NCBI GenBank assembly: GCA_963666805.2
Contig: CAXXWR010000007.1
Coordinates: forward strand, 868,001-932,000
Source: Fusibacter sp963666805
GTDB lineage: Bacteria; Bacillota; Clostridia; Peptostreptococcales; Acidaminobacteraceae
Direction: 5' to 3'
Length of the DNA stretch: 64,000 nucleotides
Part shown: positions 36,487-45,404 of the stretch, one piece after another
How the letters are laid out: every line of letters begins with the position of its first letter
Position numbering within the stretch: the stretch's first letter is position 1
Notes under the pieces: generated by a model
What the model saw: only the letters and a program-made list of their open reading frames with translations
Databases searched by the model: none
What the model was told of the DNA's origin: nothing
Translations under genes and position numbers: made by a program

Positions 36487-36782
36487 TATAAGTCACCTCC
36501 CGCTGATAAACCGAGTTCGGCAATCATAAGCTTTAGCGACTCTTGTTCTGCTTTTAAAGATTTGATTTCTGCACTAGTACTAACTGGTGCGTCAACATAT
36601 TCCAAAACACACGTATTTGTATCTGGATCGTATCTTAAAAACCCTCTTTTTCCTTCTATAGGCTCAATAGCCGGCACGCTGTCAACAAGAATAGCTCCCG
36701 CTTTTTGCTTTTCGTTTGCCAATTCTGGTCTGCAATGATTGGCAATTACAATATTATTTTCATCTACTTTAATCAGATTCAT
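36486..36782 (-). CDS. Fibre-associated small protein with C-terminal coil
   Basis: A 98-residue protein with a central GKRGFLRYDPDTNTCVLEY stretch and a coiled C-terminus (STSAEIKSLKAEQESLKLM). Such proteins follow tail-fibre genes in many clostridial phages and may help fibre folding or assembly; that is inference. AGGAGG before the ATG. Confidence 0.7.
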   Translation of the reverse strand: MNLIKVDENNIVIANHCRPELANEKQKAGAILVDSVPAIEPIEGKRGFLRYDPDTNTCVLEYVDAPVSTSAEIKSLKAEQESLKLMIAELGLSAGGDL

Positions 36783-36784
36783 GC

Positions 36785-37030
36785 TTATTCCTCCTCAATT
36801 GTGACATCAATATTAAATGTATTTTTAGAGTATTTAGCAAATTTCCTTGCTTGATTTTCGTCTGAAACTGGCAAATAATATTTAATCACATCATTTTCAG
36901 CTTCGCCTTTAGATTTAGTATTCATTTTAATTAGATTTGTGTTACTACCTATCTTTTCCCATACGTCTTTACCTTCTAAACCGGCTGTCATTGCTGTTAA
37001 CGATGGTGTTTCAAATTTTAAATATTTCAT
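36785..37030 (-). CDS. Small tailocin protein, 81 aa
   Basis: The ATG at 37030 overlaps the upstream stop as ATGA and has GGGAGG. MKYLKFETPSLTAMTAGLEG at the N-terminus; no known domain. Tight coupling to the repeat gene before it suggests a fibre partner or chaperone. Confidence 0.65.
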   Translation of the reverse strand: MKYLKFETPSLTAMTAGLEGKDVWEKIGSNTNLIKMNTKSKGEAENDVIKYYLPVSDENQARKFAKYSKNTFNIDVTIEEE

Positions 37031-37803
37031 AATATTACCTCCCATTTTGTTTCTAATAAATTTTTGTTTAAGTTAAATTCTTGTGTGCCTATTTTTGATT
37101 TTTTGACAACCAATCGTTGTTTACCTAGATTGTCATTTTTTAACCCACCGATACCAAAAGACCTTTCCCCTTGACGCGATACGGTATTAATAACCAATAA
37201 AGTATCTGGGTCTAATTCGTGGAGATTGCCTGAAAGGCTACAACCAAACAATCGATCACGTGTTCCACCGATACCAGTTGGTTGAGATATTGACCCCTGC
37301 ACCGTATTGATAGGCAACAAAGTATCTAGGTCTAGTTCATATAGAGTACTTATTTGAAGGTCACAATAGAATAACCTATCGTACATTCCGCCGATACCAC
37401 CACAACCTCCTGCGGGGTTTGGGGAAATATTAATAGGTAACAAACTGTCGAGGTTTAGTTCATAGAGATTGTCCGTTTTATCATCACAGTGAAATAATCT
37501 ATCGTAAGTTCCCCCAATACCTCTAGGGGAAATAGAAGGACTTGACACTGTATTAATTGGCAATAAAGTATCTGGGTCTAATTCGTATAGGTTGTCTAAA
37601 TCAAGGTCACAATGGAACAGCCTATCATAAGTTCCACCTATACCTTGGGGACGCCCTCCTTGGCTTGCCACAGTATTAATTGGCAATAAAGTATCTGGGT
37701 CTAATTCGTAGAGATTGTCTGAATCTTCGTCGCCGTAAAACAACCTCGCTCCCACTGTCCCAATCTCAATTTCTGGTATAAATTTCATTTTATCAAATCC
37801 CAT
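37027..37803 (-). CDS. Receptor-binding-type protein with five propeller repeats
   Basis: A 258-residue protein made almost wholly of five repeats of about 41 residues (positions 18-223), each with the frame NLYELDPDTLLPINTV, then a variable loop, GIGGTYDRLFHCD. The pattern resembles NHL/YVTN-type propeller blades. It lacks the phage-attachment N-terminus found in the previous gene, begins with only 17 other residues and is coupled to that gene by a 1-nt gap, so it may co-assemble with it or act as a store of sequence variants. Loop residues differ in every repeat. Confidence 0.75.
   Translation of the reverse strand: MGFDKMKFIPEIEIGTVGARLFYGDEDSDNLYELDPDTLLPINTVASQGGRPQGIGGTYDRLFHCDLDLDNLYELDPDTLLPINTVSSPSISPRGIGGTYDRLFHCDDKTDNLYELNLDSLLPINISPNPAGGCGGIGGMYDRLFYCDLQISTLYELDLDTLLPINTVQGSISQPTGIGGTRDRLFGCSLSGNLHELDPDTLLVINTVSRQGERSFGIGGLKNDNLGKQRLVVKKSKIGTQEFNLNKNLLETKWEVIL
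37134..37749 (-). repeat. Five tandem 123-bp coding repeats (array 2)
   Basis: DNA repeats encoding the 41-residue blades of the 37803 gene. They share long stretches with array 1 and differ mainly in two short windows per unit. Confidence 0.8.
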
Positions 37804-37804
37804 T

Positions 37805-39130
37805 TTACACCTCCGTTCCTGTTATTCTAAATGGACTGTCATCTGTTAGTTCATATATACTTTCTTCAAACTCAACTGATGTTATTGAAAATGATCGAGC
37901 TTTTATTCCGCCTATACCATTCGGTGCAGTACTCGGACTTGACACCGTATTAATAGGCAACAACGTATCTGGGTCTAGTTCGTATAAGCTTTGTGGACTA
38001 GTATCACAATGAAATAATCGGTCATATGTTCCGCCTATACCAGCTGGGAATGCACCCAGACTTGACACGGTGTTAATTGGTAATAAGGTATCAAGGTCTA
38101 GCTCGTATAAGTTATTTGCGGTAGGGTCACAATGATACAGTCTGTTATATGTTCCGCCTATTCCCCGTGGGGTTGAACTTGGACTTGATACTGTGTTAAT
38201 TGGCAATAGTGTATCAACATCTAATTCGTATAAGTTGTCTGCGGTAGAGTCACAATGAAATAATCGGTCATATGTTCCGCCTATATCAGTTGGTGCAGAA
38301 CTAGGACTTGACACGGTTTTAATTGGTAATAAGGTATCAAGGTCTAATTCGTATAAATTGTCTGCGGTAGGGTCACAATGATATAACCTATTATACGTTC
38401 CGCCTATACCAGTTGGGGATGCACCCGGACTTGACACTGTATTAATTGGCAATAAAGTATCAGAATCTAATTCGTATAAGTTGTCTGTGCCGGGGTCACA
38501 ATAAAATAACCTATGAAAATAATCCGACCTAACAAAAGTTAAATCTTCCCATTCATCAGCCCCACCTTTAGGGGCACACAAGAAAAAATCAACATCATCA
38601 TCCTTGTAAACAAGAGTATAAATCCGTTCAGCACTAACATCAGCCTCATTGCCTTCAAAGTCTTTCAAAACATACTGTGTACAACCATTAAACGACACCT
38701 TCACTGGTGCACTAACATCTGCACTAAACTTAACATCTAGCTTGTCGCCATCCGTAAATACCATATTGTCTTCAACCGTCACGTTGGCATTCGCCCCATC
38801 AACAACCGCAGTCAACAATTTGCCACTGTAGTTCTGAATATTACTAATCTTATCTTGTACTGCACTTAAATCATTTGTAGTTGAATCAATTGCCTCTTTG
38901 ACCTCATTCATCGCACCAACCAGACTAGTCTTTTCCGTCGTCTGTAGTGCACCCAAGTCACCTTGGTTAGTCACTAGATCATTTTGTTTCCCTTCAATCG
39001 TATCAACACGCTCATCACTCGCCTTCACAGCCTCATCAATCCTATCCGCATTTCGAGCATGAATCCCTATATCATAAAACTCATCTTCATCATGCTTTTC
39101 CAAATTTAAAAACGACGTTTTCGTCTTCAT
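37805..39130 (-). CDS. Second tail fibre with five propeller repeats
   Basis: A 441-residue protein. Residues 1-100 resemble the N-terminus of the main fibre (YDIGIHARNADRIDEAV, then GALQTTEKTSLVGAMNE), so both probably attach to the same baseplate site. Residues 100-200 carry a module ending VDFFLCAPKGGA, also in the main fibre. Residues 207-413 hold five 41-residue repeats with a fixed frame (LYELDLDTLLPINTVSS, GIGGTYDRLFHCD) and variable loops. The likely role is host-cell receptor binding. The presence of two fibres suggests alternative or branched specificity. Confidence 0.8.
   Translation of the reverse strand: MKTKTSFLNLEKHDEDEFYDIGIHARNADRIDEAVKASDERVDTIEGKQNDLVTNQGDLGALQTTEKTSLVGAMNEVKEAIDSTTNDLSAVQDKISNIQNYSGKLLTAVVDGANANVTVEDNMVFTDGDKLDVKFSADVSAPVKVSFNGCTQYVLKDFEGNEADVSAERIYTLVYKDDDVDFFLCAPKGGADEWEDLTFVRSDYFHRLFYCDPGTDNLYELDSDTLLPINTVSSPGASPTGIGGTYNRLYHCDPTADNLYELDLDTLLPIKTVSSPSSAPTDIGGTYDRLFHCDSTADNLYELDVDTLLPINTVSSPSSTPRGIGGTYNRLYHCDPTANNLYELDLDTLLPINTVSSLGAFPAGIGGTYDRLFHCDTSPQSLYELDPDTLLPINTVSSPSTAPNGIGGIKARSFSITSVEFEESIYELTDDSPFRITGTEV
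37894..38510 (-). repeat. Five tandem 123-bp coding repeats (array 1)
   Basis: Blade-encoding units of the 39130 gene. Framework bases are nearly identical, while two windows (after HCD and after the VSS triplet) differ in each copy. Confidence 0.82.
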
Positions 39131-39292
39131 TAATCAACCTCCTCATCCTTTAATTATTCATCTCTATTACATAAAAAGGCTAAAAGACAGACTAGACTGC
39201 ACATGCGTCTATTACTTTTCTATCTTTTAGCCCTTACCCTCAATTAAAGTTAATACCACTTTTTATCACTCCGTATTTCAAGTAATTGTTCT

Positions 39293-39595
39293 CTACATCC
39301 CCATCAATCGTTTAACAGCCTTTAGAGCCCTTTGGGGTTGTCTTTTCAAGTCTTCGCCAGCTACAAAAGAGCCTGCTTTTTCCTTAGAAGCGAGTTCTTG
39401 CTTAACAGCCTTTCTCACTGCTCGCATTTTAATGTCATTTAACTTTAAAACCTTGTTTGTTTTAGGATTAATCCATCCCTTTTTAATACGATCTGCCAAT
39501 AACTGTATTAAAAGCGTATCAGACACCTCTACTTCTTGATGCACCTGTAAAAAAGAGGGGGATTTACCCCCTGCTAACCTTGTTGATTCACTCAT
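39293..39595 (-). CDS. Basic small protein of unknown function
   Basis: A 100-residue, Lys/Arg-rich helical protein (MSESTRLAGGKSPSFLQVHQ; RIKKGWINPKTNKVL). No known family. It lies within the fibre cluster, after three 26-bp repeats that each carry a ribosome site and an ATG, the last of which overlaps its own start as ATGA. Confidence 0.65.
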   Translation of the reverse strand: MSESTRLAGGKSPSFLQVHQEVEVSDTLLIQLLADRIKKGWINPKTNKVLKLNDIKMRAVRKAVKQELASKEKAGSFVAGEDLKRQPQRALKAVKRLMGM

Positions 39596-39615
39596 CTAAA
39601 GCCACCTTTCTCTTC

Positions 39616-39693
39616 ATAAACTGTCTTCATAAACCGTCTCCATAGCCCGTCTTCATAAACAAACTCCTTAAACAGTCTTCATAAACCGTCTCC
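39616..39693 (-). repeat. Three 26-bp repeats each with SD and ATG
   Basis: Each unit reads GGAG, 7 nt, ATGAAGAC. The three ATGs at 39682, 39656 and 39630 open frames of 4, 9 and 12 codons. The second frame stops on the third ATG (ATGA), and the third stops on the ATG of the 39595 gene (ATGA). The result is a chain of start sites leading into that gene. Confidence 0.7.
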
Positions 39694-39719
39694 TTATATA
39701 AACGCCTTAAACAGTCTCT

Positions 39720-40004
39720 CTAAATTGCACCCTTAGAAAGCAAAATCCCACTCTCTAATTCTTCAATTCTCTTTTTAAGCACTTCAATTTCTTGTTTTTC
39801 ATCATAGCTTTCGACATAGTTTGGGTTTTCGTATACGCCCTTGTCTGCTGTATAGCAGTACTTTTGTGGGACAACTTCCCCACTCACTTCTATCTCAACC
39901 ACATCACCCATAGGGTAAATCGCCCCATTGATTAATCTACCATTTGATTTTTCTTCAAAATGGTCCATCACCGCTATAATCACTTCATTCTCTACTAAAA
40001 TCAT
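39720..40004 (-). CDS. Fibre-associated small protein
   Basis: A 94-residue protein with a beta-rich front (MILVENEVIIAVMDHFEEKS) and a C-terminal coiled coil (EKQEIEVLKKRIEELESG). Position right after the fibre fits XkdW-like proteins, but sequence support is weak. ATGA overlap with the fibre stop. Confidence 0.65.
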   Translation of the reverse strand: MILVENEVIIAVMDHFEEKSNGRLINGAIYPMGDVVEIEVSGEVVPQKYCYTADKGVYENPNYVESYDEKQEIEVLKKRIEELESGILLSKGAI

Positions 40005-43000
40005 CTATAAATCCTCCAATCATAAAATTTCTTCGTCTCTCCGCCGACACCCTTTTGCAGTGCCAGACCTTTGGCTGTATTTTCAGCGTATAAGAATTTG
40101 CCAGTACCGTAGTAATTGTATCCATTTGCATAATCTTGATACAAAACAAGCGCCTTCCCTATTGATAAACCAAGCGTTTGTATATAGCTTGTTGTCTGCG
40201 AATTCCCATAAGCAGGATTAAAAATATGGGGCTGTCCACAAGTCATAGAAGTCCCCACAACCTTTAGCACACGGGATTCTCCAGTATGAGACCAAGAAGA
40301 ACCATTATACTGCCCATTTTCATAACACACCATCACCTGATCATGGCTTAAAGGAGAAAGTGAAATATAATAAGTTCGCATATCATTACTCGATGAATCC
40401 TTAGCATTAAAGACCACCTCACTGCCTACACGGAGAGTCTGCCCGCTCACGGTCAGTATGACTGCTGTACCGTAATGCGAGTTGCTAGAATCCTGATAAG
40501 CCACCACTAGTCTCTCCTCGTCTAATCCCACTGCTGACATATAGTAGGTTGACCCACTGTTAAAGACCACCTTACCGCCCACACTAATCGTCTGCCCACT
40601 CACGGTCAGTATGACTGCTGTGCCGTAATATGAGTTGCTATAATCACTATAAGTCACCACTAGCCTCTCCTCATCTAATCCCACTGCTGACATATAGTAG
40701 CAATCCCCACTGTTAAAGACCACCTTACTGCCCACACTGAGGGTCTGCCCACTCACCGTCAGTATGACCGCTGTGCCGTAATATGAGTTGCTATCATCCC
40801 TATAAGTCACCACTAGCCTCTCCTCATCTAATCCCACTGCTGAAATATAATTGGTAGATCCACTGTTAAAGACCACTGCCTGTCCACTTGTCACTTTAAG
40901 CCCTTCTATGGTCAACACTTGTGCCTTACCATTGTAATTGTCAGAAGAACCATTACGATTACCTTGATCCCGATAAGTCACTACTACCCTTTCCTCATTC
41001 AGCCTCACTAGATCATTGTGAATCGTCCCCGCATCATTAAAGACTACCGGACTTCCTAAGGTCACGGTTAAGCCCTCTAGGCCTATAACGATTGCTGTCC
41101 CGTAGTTACTATTGCTACCATCCCTATAAACTACTAAAACCCTATCTTCCGACATCTGGGTCGCTGAAATATAATAGGTATTCCCTTGATTAAAAACCTT
41201 TTTCACACTAGCCTTAAAATTCTCGCCATGCCACTTGGGCTCTGCCTTCACTACCTTTTCATTGACAAACTCTACCAAGTCACCTGCTTTGATGTTCTGA
41301 CCTGCTGCAATGACGTAATCCTTAATCAGTGCCTCTACTTTTGCCCCGCCTTTAGGGGCACACAAGAAAAAATCTGGTTGTCCTTGGCTGTAAATCACTT
41401 CTATCACGTCGTTCTTGTCCACATCTAAAAGGGGTTCGTCATATTTAGTCCTAATGGGCACAGGCTCTCGACCATCAAAACTCATCTTTTCTATAGTGCC
41501 TGCATTGTCACAGACAAAAGAGGTCTTCATCCCTGCTTCATAGGTTAAAAGCCCCTGAGTCTCTAGATTGACGTGAGCTGATATCCTAACACGCTGTGTA
41601 TGGTTAGCAAAATCTCCGTCTTTAGAAACATTTGCCGTTGAGGCGTGTTCGGCGTAGTTAACTCTACCAACTTGCGTCACTGACGCCGAGAGGATATCTA
41701 GGGCTTGATCTGAAAGATTAAGGCAGGGACTTAGTTGCCCCAATGAGGTCACGAGCACGACTTCATCGGCTAGCACATGATTCATATAAAATTCAGCCGA
41801 AATCACTTGCTTTTCTCTGTGAAGCGTACAGCTTAGGTGGGTTTCTTTTGAAAACTCAAAGGTTCTGGGACTCCATACGGTTTTGATTTGTCCTTCTAAA
41901 TTGACTTCTTTTATACCCCATCGCCCTTCTTCAGCAACCAAAGAGATCGTGTCTCCCGATTCACCCACTAACCCCAATGGAAAAACCACCTTATCTGATG
42001 CCCGCATACGGGCTGATGAGGTCATATAGAGGTCTTTTAAATCCAAGTCTAAAGGTATTCGCCTTGTCTCTGGTGACAAGTCTCTCATTTTAAGAAGACC
42101 GTACTCTCTAAAGATAGACAGCTGTGTCTCTTCAAGATTTATTTCTGTTTTGCCATCGAGCTGACAAGGATTAGGATAGTCAGCTATAGGGTCTTTTTTC
42201 ACAAACTGCATATGGTCAATGGTGATGTCACCTTGTCCACTGACTTGCCCATTGACATAAAAAGCCAGTCCCTTAATGGTCTCCCAATCGCCATTTTCCT
42301 CACGGACAAAGTCACCGCGTTTTAATTTGATAAAATACTGATTGTCTTTTACTTGAAAATTGGTTGGTTTAAAACTCACACTGTAGCCGTTGGTATAAGT
42401 CCCTACAGCGTCATTTGAAAAAAGCAGTCCTAACTCTCTGTTGTTAAGTGCCAGATAACTGTCAGGGTCAATCACCAATTGAAAGACAAGGAAATCCTCG
42501 TCGCCTATCGGCTGATGGTTATTAAATTGTGTGAGATTCATTGCCTTTTCAAGGTGAATCCCTGGGAAATTTTGAGCCAGTTCAAAAGTCAATCGACTTG
42601 CCCCTTTGCCTGTAAAAACATGCGTTTCATCTACTGAATAAGTCCCTACATCTGTGTGCCAACCATGACTCGCCCAGCCTTCTGAAGACTCACATGTGGC
42701 AACTTGAAAAAGGTTGCCTTCGTATTTTTTGAGATCATAGTCTTTTGAGCCTTTAAGCATGTTTCGGGTCTCTAGGGCTTGTGTCTTCGCTCCCATTGCC
42801 ACCGCTTGTGTTTCATTCATTGCCTTGACTAGATTTGACTGGTCAGAGGTATCAAGATCGTTTAAATCACCCACTTGACTTTGAAGTGTCCCTAAGTTTT
42901 CTTCTGCTTGGCTCACATGATTGCCTGTTTCAGTCATCGCCTCATCTATCAAATCTAAATTGTAATTGACAGTTTCTACATTGTAAAAATCGTCTGCATG

Positions 43001-43039
43001 CTCTTTAACGAGATGCATGTTTTTCGTCGTGTCTGCCAT
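40001..43039 (-). CDS. Main tail fibre with seven-bladed propeller
   Basis: A 1,012-residue fibre. Residues 1-90 form the baseplate-attachment region (YNVETVNYNLDLIDEAM). Residues 90-560 hold beta-rich carbohydrate-binding-like modules (a LamG-like part near 340-450) and a DFFLCAPKGGA module near 560. From about 610 to 990 I count seven repeats of 50-62 residues with the frame VVFNSGSTYYMSAVGLDEER then LVVTY and YYGTAVILTVSGQ; three are nearly identical. Seven units are what a closed beta-propeller needs. It is probably the receptor-binding tip that sets target range. Confidence 0.85.
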   Translation of the reverse strand: MADTTKNMHLVKEHADDFYNVETVNYNLDLIDEAMTETGNHVSQAEENLGTLQSQVGDLNDLDTSDQSNLVKAMNETQAVAMGAKTQALETRNMLKGSKDYDLKKYEGNLFQVATCESSEGWASHGWHTDVGTYSVDETHVFTGKGASRLTFELAQNFPGIHLEKAMNLTQFNNHQPIGDEDFLVFQLVIDPDSYLALNNRELGLLFSNDAVGTYTNGYSVSFKPTNFQVKDNQYFIKLKRGDFVREENGDWETIKGLAFYVNGQVSGQGDITIDHMQFVKKDPIADYPNPCQLDGKTEINLEETQLSIFREYGLLKMRDLSPETRRIPLDLDLKDLYMTSSARMRASDKVVFPLGLVGESGDTISLVAEEGRWGIKEVNLEGQIKTVWSPRTFEFSKETHLSCTLHREKQVISAEFYMNHVLADEVVLVTSLGQLSPCLNLSDQALDILSASVTQVGRVNYAEHASTANVSKDGDFANHTQRVRISAHVNLETQGLLTYEAGMKTSFVCDNAGTIEKMSFDGREPVPIRTKYDEPLLDVDKNDVIEVIYSQGQPDFFLCAPKGGAKVEALIKDYVIAAGQNIKAGDLVEFVNEKVVKAEPKWHGENFKASVKKVFNQGNTYYISATQMSEDRVLVVYRDGSNSNYGTAIVIGLEGLTVTLGSPVVFNDAGTIHNDLVRLNEERVVVTYRDQGNRNGSSDNYNGKAQVLTIEGLKVTSGQAVVFNSGSTNYISAVGLDEERLVVTYRDDSNSYYGTAVILTVSGQTLSVGSKVVFNSGDCYYMSAVGLDEERLVVTYSDYSNSYYGTAVILTVSGQTISVGGKVVFNSGSTYYMSAVGLDEERLVVAYQDSSNSHYGTAVILTVSGQTLRVGSEVVFNAKDSSSNDMRTYYISLSPLSHDQVMVCYENGQYNGSSWSHTGESRVLKVVGTSMTCGQPHIFNPAYGNSQTTSYIQTLGLSIGKALVLYQDYANGYNYYGTGKFLYAENTAKGLALQKGVGGETKKFYDWRIYR
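40400..40880 (-). repeat. Three near-identical 153-bp repeats in the fibre
   Basis: Blades 3-5 of the fibre propeller repeat with a 153-bp period at about 40863, 40710 and 40559. High DNA identity means recent duplication or repeated homogenisation. Confidence 0.8.
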
Positions 43040-43578
43040 TATAATTTCACCCTCCTCAATTCTTCGTGTGTATACTGGGACAATTCACCATGTGTATGGC
43101 GTGCCAGTTCTCTATGCGTGTTGTACAAAAGGCTAAGATCAATCACTAGGTTTGCGGGAACGATTCGATTAAGAAGGCTCTCCACCGTATCAAAGCTCGA
43201 CTCCGCAAATAGTTTAATTCTCACCTTTAGCGTATAGTCTTCTGCCTTTAGCGTCATGCTGTATCCTTCTTCACCACAGAGAATCCTCAACCGTTCTTCA
43301 AGTGTCCTAAAGGTATAAGGCAGTTGTTCATTGAAACGGGCAAGTACCCGAAAACGCCTTTCATCAATGTTGTCTGTCGCCTTTGGAATAATCTTTAAGA
43401 TTTTTTCATACCGCTTGAGTCCTTCTTCTGATGTATCAGAAACAAACTGGTCACTTAGGGCAGCCTCAAGTGCCTCCCAGAGGTCTGAAACCTCTGGTTC
43501 TTCTGTATTGACAATTGCCTTTAACTCTCTGACTTCCTTAAGTACCTCAGGGAGATAGTCTCTCATGTGTCTATCCAA
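43039..43578 (-). CDS. DUF2313 (XkdU-like) baseplate wedge protein
   Basis: About 179 residues. The motif MRDYLPEVLKEVRELKAIVN begins the family; the phage protein XkdU/Mu gp48 lies at this place after baseplate J. The start is uncertain: TTG at 43578 with AGGTGA before it is chosen over GTG 43587 and ATG 43566. It links baseplate J to the fibres. Confidence 0.85.
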   Translation of the reverse strand: MDRHMRDYLPEVLKEVRELKAIVNTEEPEVSDLWEALEAALSDQFVSDTSEEGLKRYEKILKIIPKATDNIDERRFRVLARFNEQLPYTFRTLEERLRILCGEEGYSMTLKAEDYTLKVRIKLFAESSFDTVESLLNRIVPANLVIDLSLLYNTHRELARHTHGELSQYTHEELRRVKL

Positions 43579-44635
43579 TGAGATCACCTCTCTCTGGTAT
43601 ACTGTCTTTATCTAGTGTCCAATTGGCATCTGACTGGTTAAGTGTCGTCCCTGTAATATCCAGAATCCCTTCAATCCCTAGTAAACGGGTTTCAATTTGA
43701 CTAATCCTTACCACCAATTGGGAGGTAGAATCCCACGTCATCGCCAGTTCACTAAAGTAGTCGTCAACGGCTGCTTCTACATAAGGTTTAACTGATTCCC
43801 AGTTCCACCCCTCTTCATAGGTAATCGCCGTTTGAATGTTAATCGGTTCAGAGGTCACACCACTAACGGTAACCACATGTCCAATCGGTGCAAATCCCTT
43901 GCCCTCACCTTGGTTGCTCACAGGGTCTACTGCGGTCTGAACTGTCTCTATAAGCATTTGACTGGGTGCTTCATAGGTCGCATCTAAGATCATCAGTTTC
44001 ACTGTACCGCCACCTTCCCAAGCAGGATAGACTTTAACGCCTCCAACGCCTGGAATCGCTAATGTTTTGTCCTTATAGTCTGCCACATTGCCACCAAAGG
44101 ACTGTGACTGTAATGAATCAAAGTACCGCTGTCTCAAATGCTCTGTTGTTTCTTCATCTTCTCCTGGAATCAGGACTTCTCTCAGTTCTGCTCGCGTCAA
44201 GCCTTCTATATAGTCAATAGGCATTAAATCCCCAAGGTTTTGGTTACCAATGGCACCTGCTGTTTCACAGGTGAGTTTATAAATCCCCGAGCCTATTTTT
44301 TCAGTGACTGCATAGTTAAGACCACTTATAGAAAACCGTGACCCCAGTGGCACATCTATGTTAAAAGCCCCTTTGAGAATTGCCTTTGTCGCTTTATCGG
44401 GTATAATCCCCCGCTCTGCCACACGTTTAATGAGGTAGTCCCTACTCTGCGTATCTGCAAAAGATTCGTTAAGAACCACATCGAGTTCAATATACATATT
44501 TTGAAGTTCTACCGCTGCAGGAGCAAGGGCGTTGTAAATCACCGACCCCTCTCTGGTATCAAGGTTTTCATTGTCTTGAAGCACGGCTTTTAACATGCGG
44601 TCTAATAGGACTTCATAAGTCATTGATTCGTACAT
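43571..44635 (-). CDS. Baseplate J (XkdT-like) protein
   Basis: A 354-residue baseplate wedge protein. The N-terminus SMTYEVLLDRMLKAVLQDNE, RYFDSLQSQSFGGNVADY and PGVGGVKVYPAWEGGGTVKL are typical of the Baseplate_J family. It starts right after the DUF2634 gene (1-nt overlap). Confidence 0.92.
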   Translation of the reverse strand: MYESMTYEVLLDRMLKAVLQDNENLDTREGSVIYNALAPAAVELQNMYIELDVVLNESFADTQSRDYLIKRVAERGIIPDKATKAILKGAFNIDVPLGSRFSISGLNYAVTEKIGSGIYKLTCETAGAIGNQNLGDLMPIDYIEGLTRAELREVLIPGEDEETTEHLRQRYFDSLQSQSFGGNVADYKDKTLAIPGVGGVKVYPAWEGGGTVKLMILDATYEAPSQMLIETVQTAVDPVSNQGEGKGFAPIGHVVTVSGVTSEPINIQTAITYEEGWNWESVKPYVEAAVDDYFSELAMTWDSTSQLVVRISQIETRLLGIEGILDITGTTLNQSDANWTLDKDSIPERGDLIG

Positions 44636-45036
44636 TATATATTCACCACCTTTTCAATCTGTGTCTCACCATAAATCGTTGAAACTGTAAATGTTACGGC
44701 TATTTTTCCCCTTTGAGTCTCAAAGTCAAAGCCACTCACTGACTTAATTCGACTGTCGTGCAACAACGCTTCACTAATCCGTCTTTTAAGTTCTGGAATG
44801 ACAAAGCTTGTTTCTTTGCCATACAAATCTTCAAGTTCAATCCCGTAATTCCACGAGTAAATCAATTGCTCATAACGCTCGACACTCAACATAAGGTAAA
44901 TCGCTTGTTTCATGGCTTCAAGGTCATTGACATAGCCGATGATTCTTTGGTTTTCAAAATCTAAACGATAGGTTCGACTAGGCTTTTCCTTAAACTTAAA
45001 AGTATAATCTGCATTTTGACTGATTTTGGGTATCAT
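44635..45036 (-). CDS. DUF2634 (XkdS-like) baseplate protein
   Basis: A 133-residue protein of the gp25/XkdS lysozyme-like baseplate group (DLEAMKQAIYLMLSVERYEQ, SWNYGIELEDLYG). It forms the wedge with baseplate J. Starts within the last codons of the DUF2577 gene. Confidence 0.88.
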   Translation of the reverse strand: MIPKISQNADYTFKFKEKPSRTYRLDFENQRIIGYVNDLEAMKQAIYLMLSVERYEQLIYSWNYGIELEDLYGKETSFVIPELKRRISEALLHDSRIKSVSGFDFETQRGKIAVTFTVSTIYGETQIEKVVNI

Positions 45037-45404
45037 TTTTTCACCTGCCTTACTCTATCTAAAACAATATATTTTTGTCCGCCTTGTTTAACCAAAAGTA
45101 GGACGCTTTCCCCCACCTTTAAGCCTTGGTGGATAGTGATTGTCTTCTTGCCTTTAACGGCATGAAGATGACTTTGACTTCCCAGCGTCGTTTCTTCTGT
45201 TGCATGATCCAGTGTCACTTCTACTTCATAATCCGACACGGTACTGGTGAGTGCCAGATATTTTTCCTCTAAAGTAATCTTTTGTTCTAATTTTATTTTT
45301 AACGGGTCTACGCTGGTAACTTCCCCAGTCGTAATTGACATAGGAGAAGACGCGTTGACGGCTTCAACAGCTGCCCTTTTGACGGTTTCTAACATACTAG
45401 GCAC
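45033..45404 (-). CDS. DUF2577 (XkdR-like) protein
   Basis: I take GTG 45404 (123 residues) for its AGGAGG at 8 nt. SMLETVKRAAVEAVNASSPM and the C-terminal SVLLLVKQGGQKYIVLDRV match DUF2577, a small baseplate-hub-associated OB-fold protein in XKD-type tails. Confidence 0.85.
   Translation of the reverse strand: MPSMLETVKRAAVEAVNASSPMSITTGEVTSVDPLKIKLEQKITLEEKYLALTSTVSDYEVEVTLDHATEETTLGSQSHLHAVKGKKTITIHQGLKVGESVLLLVKQGGQKYIVLDRVRQVKK

Noticed and set aside
37134..38510. Regular ~123-bp repeats resembling a CRISPR array
   Set aside because: Units are coding, in frame, with variable positions inside the repeat; no 28-37 bp repeats with spacers and no cas genes.
37027..43039. Diversity-generating retroelement
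   Set aside because: No reverse transcriptase, template repeat or accessory gene is seen; loop variation is not limited to adenines.
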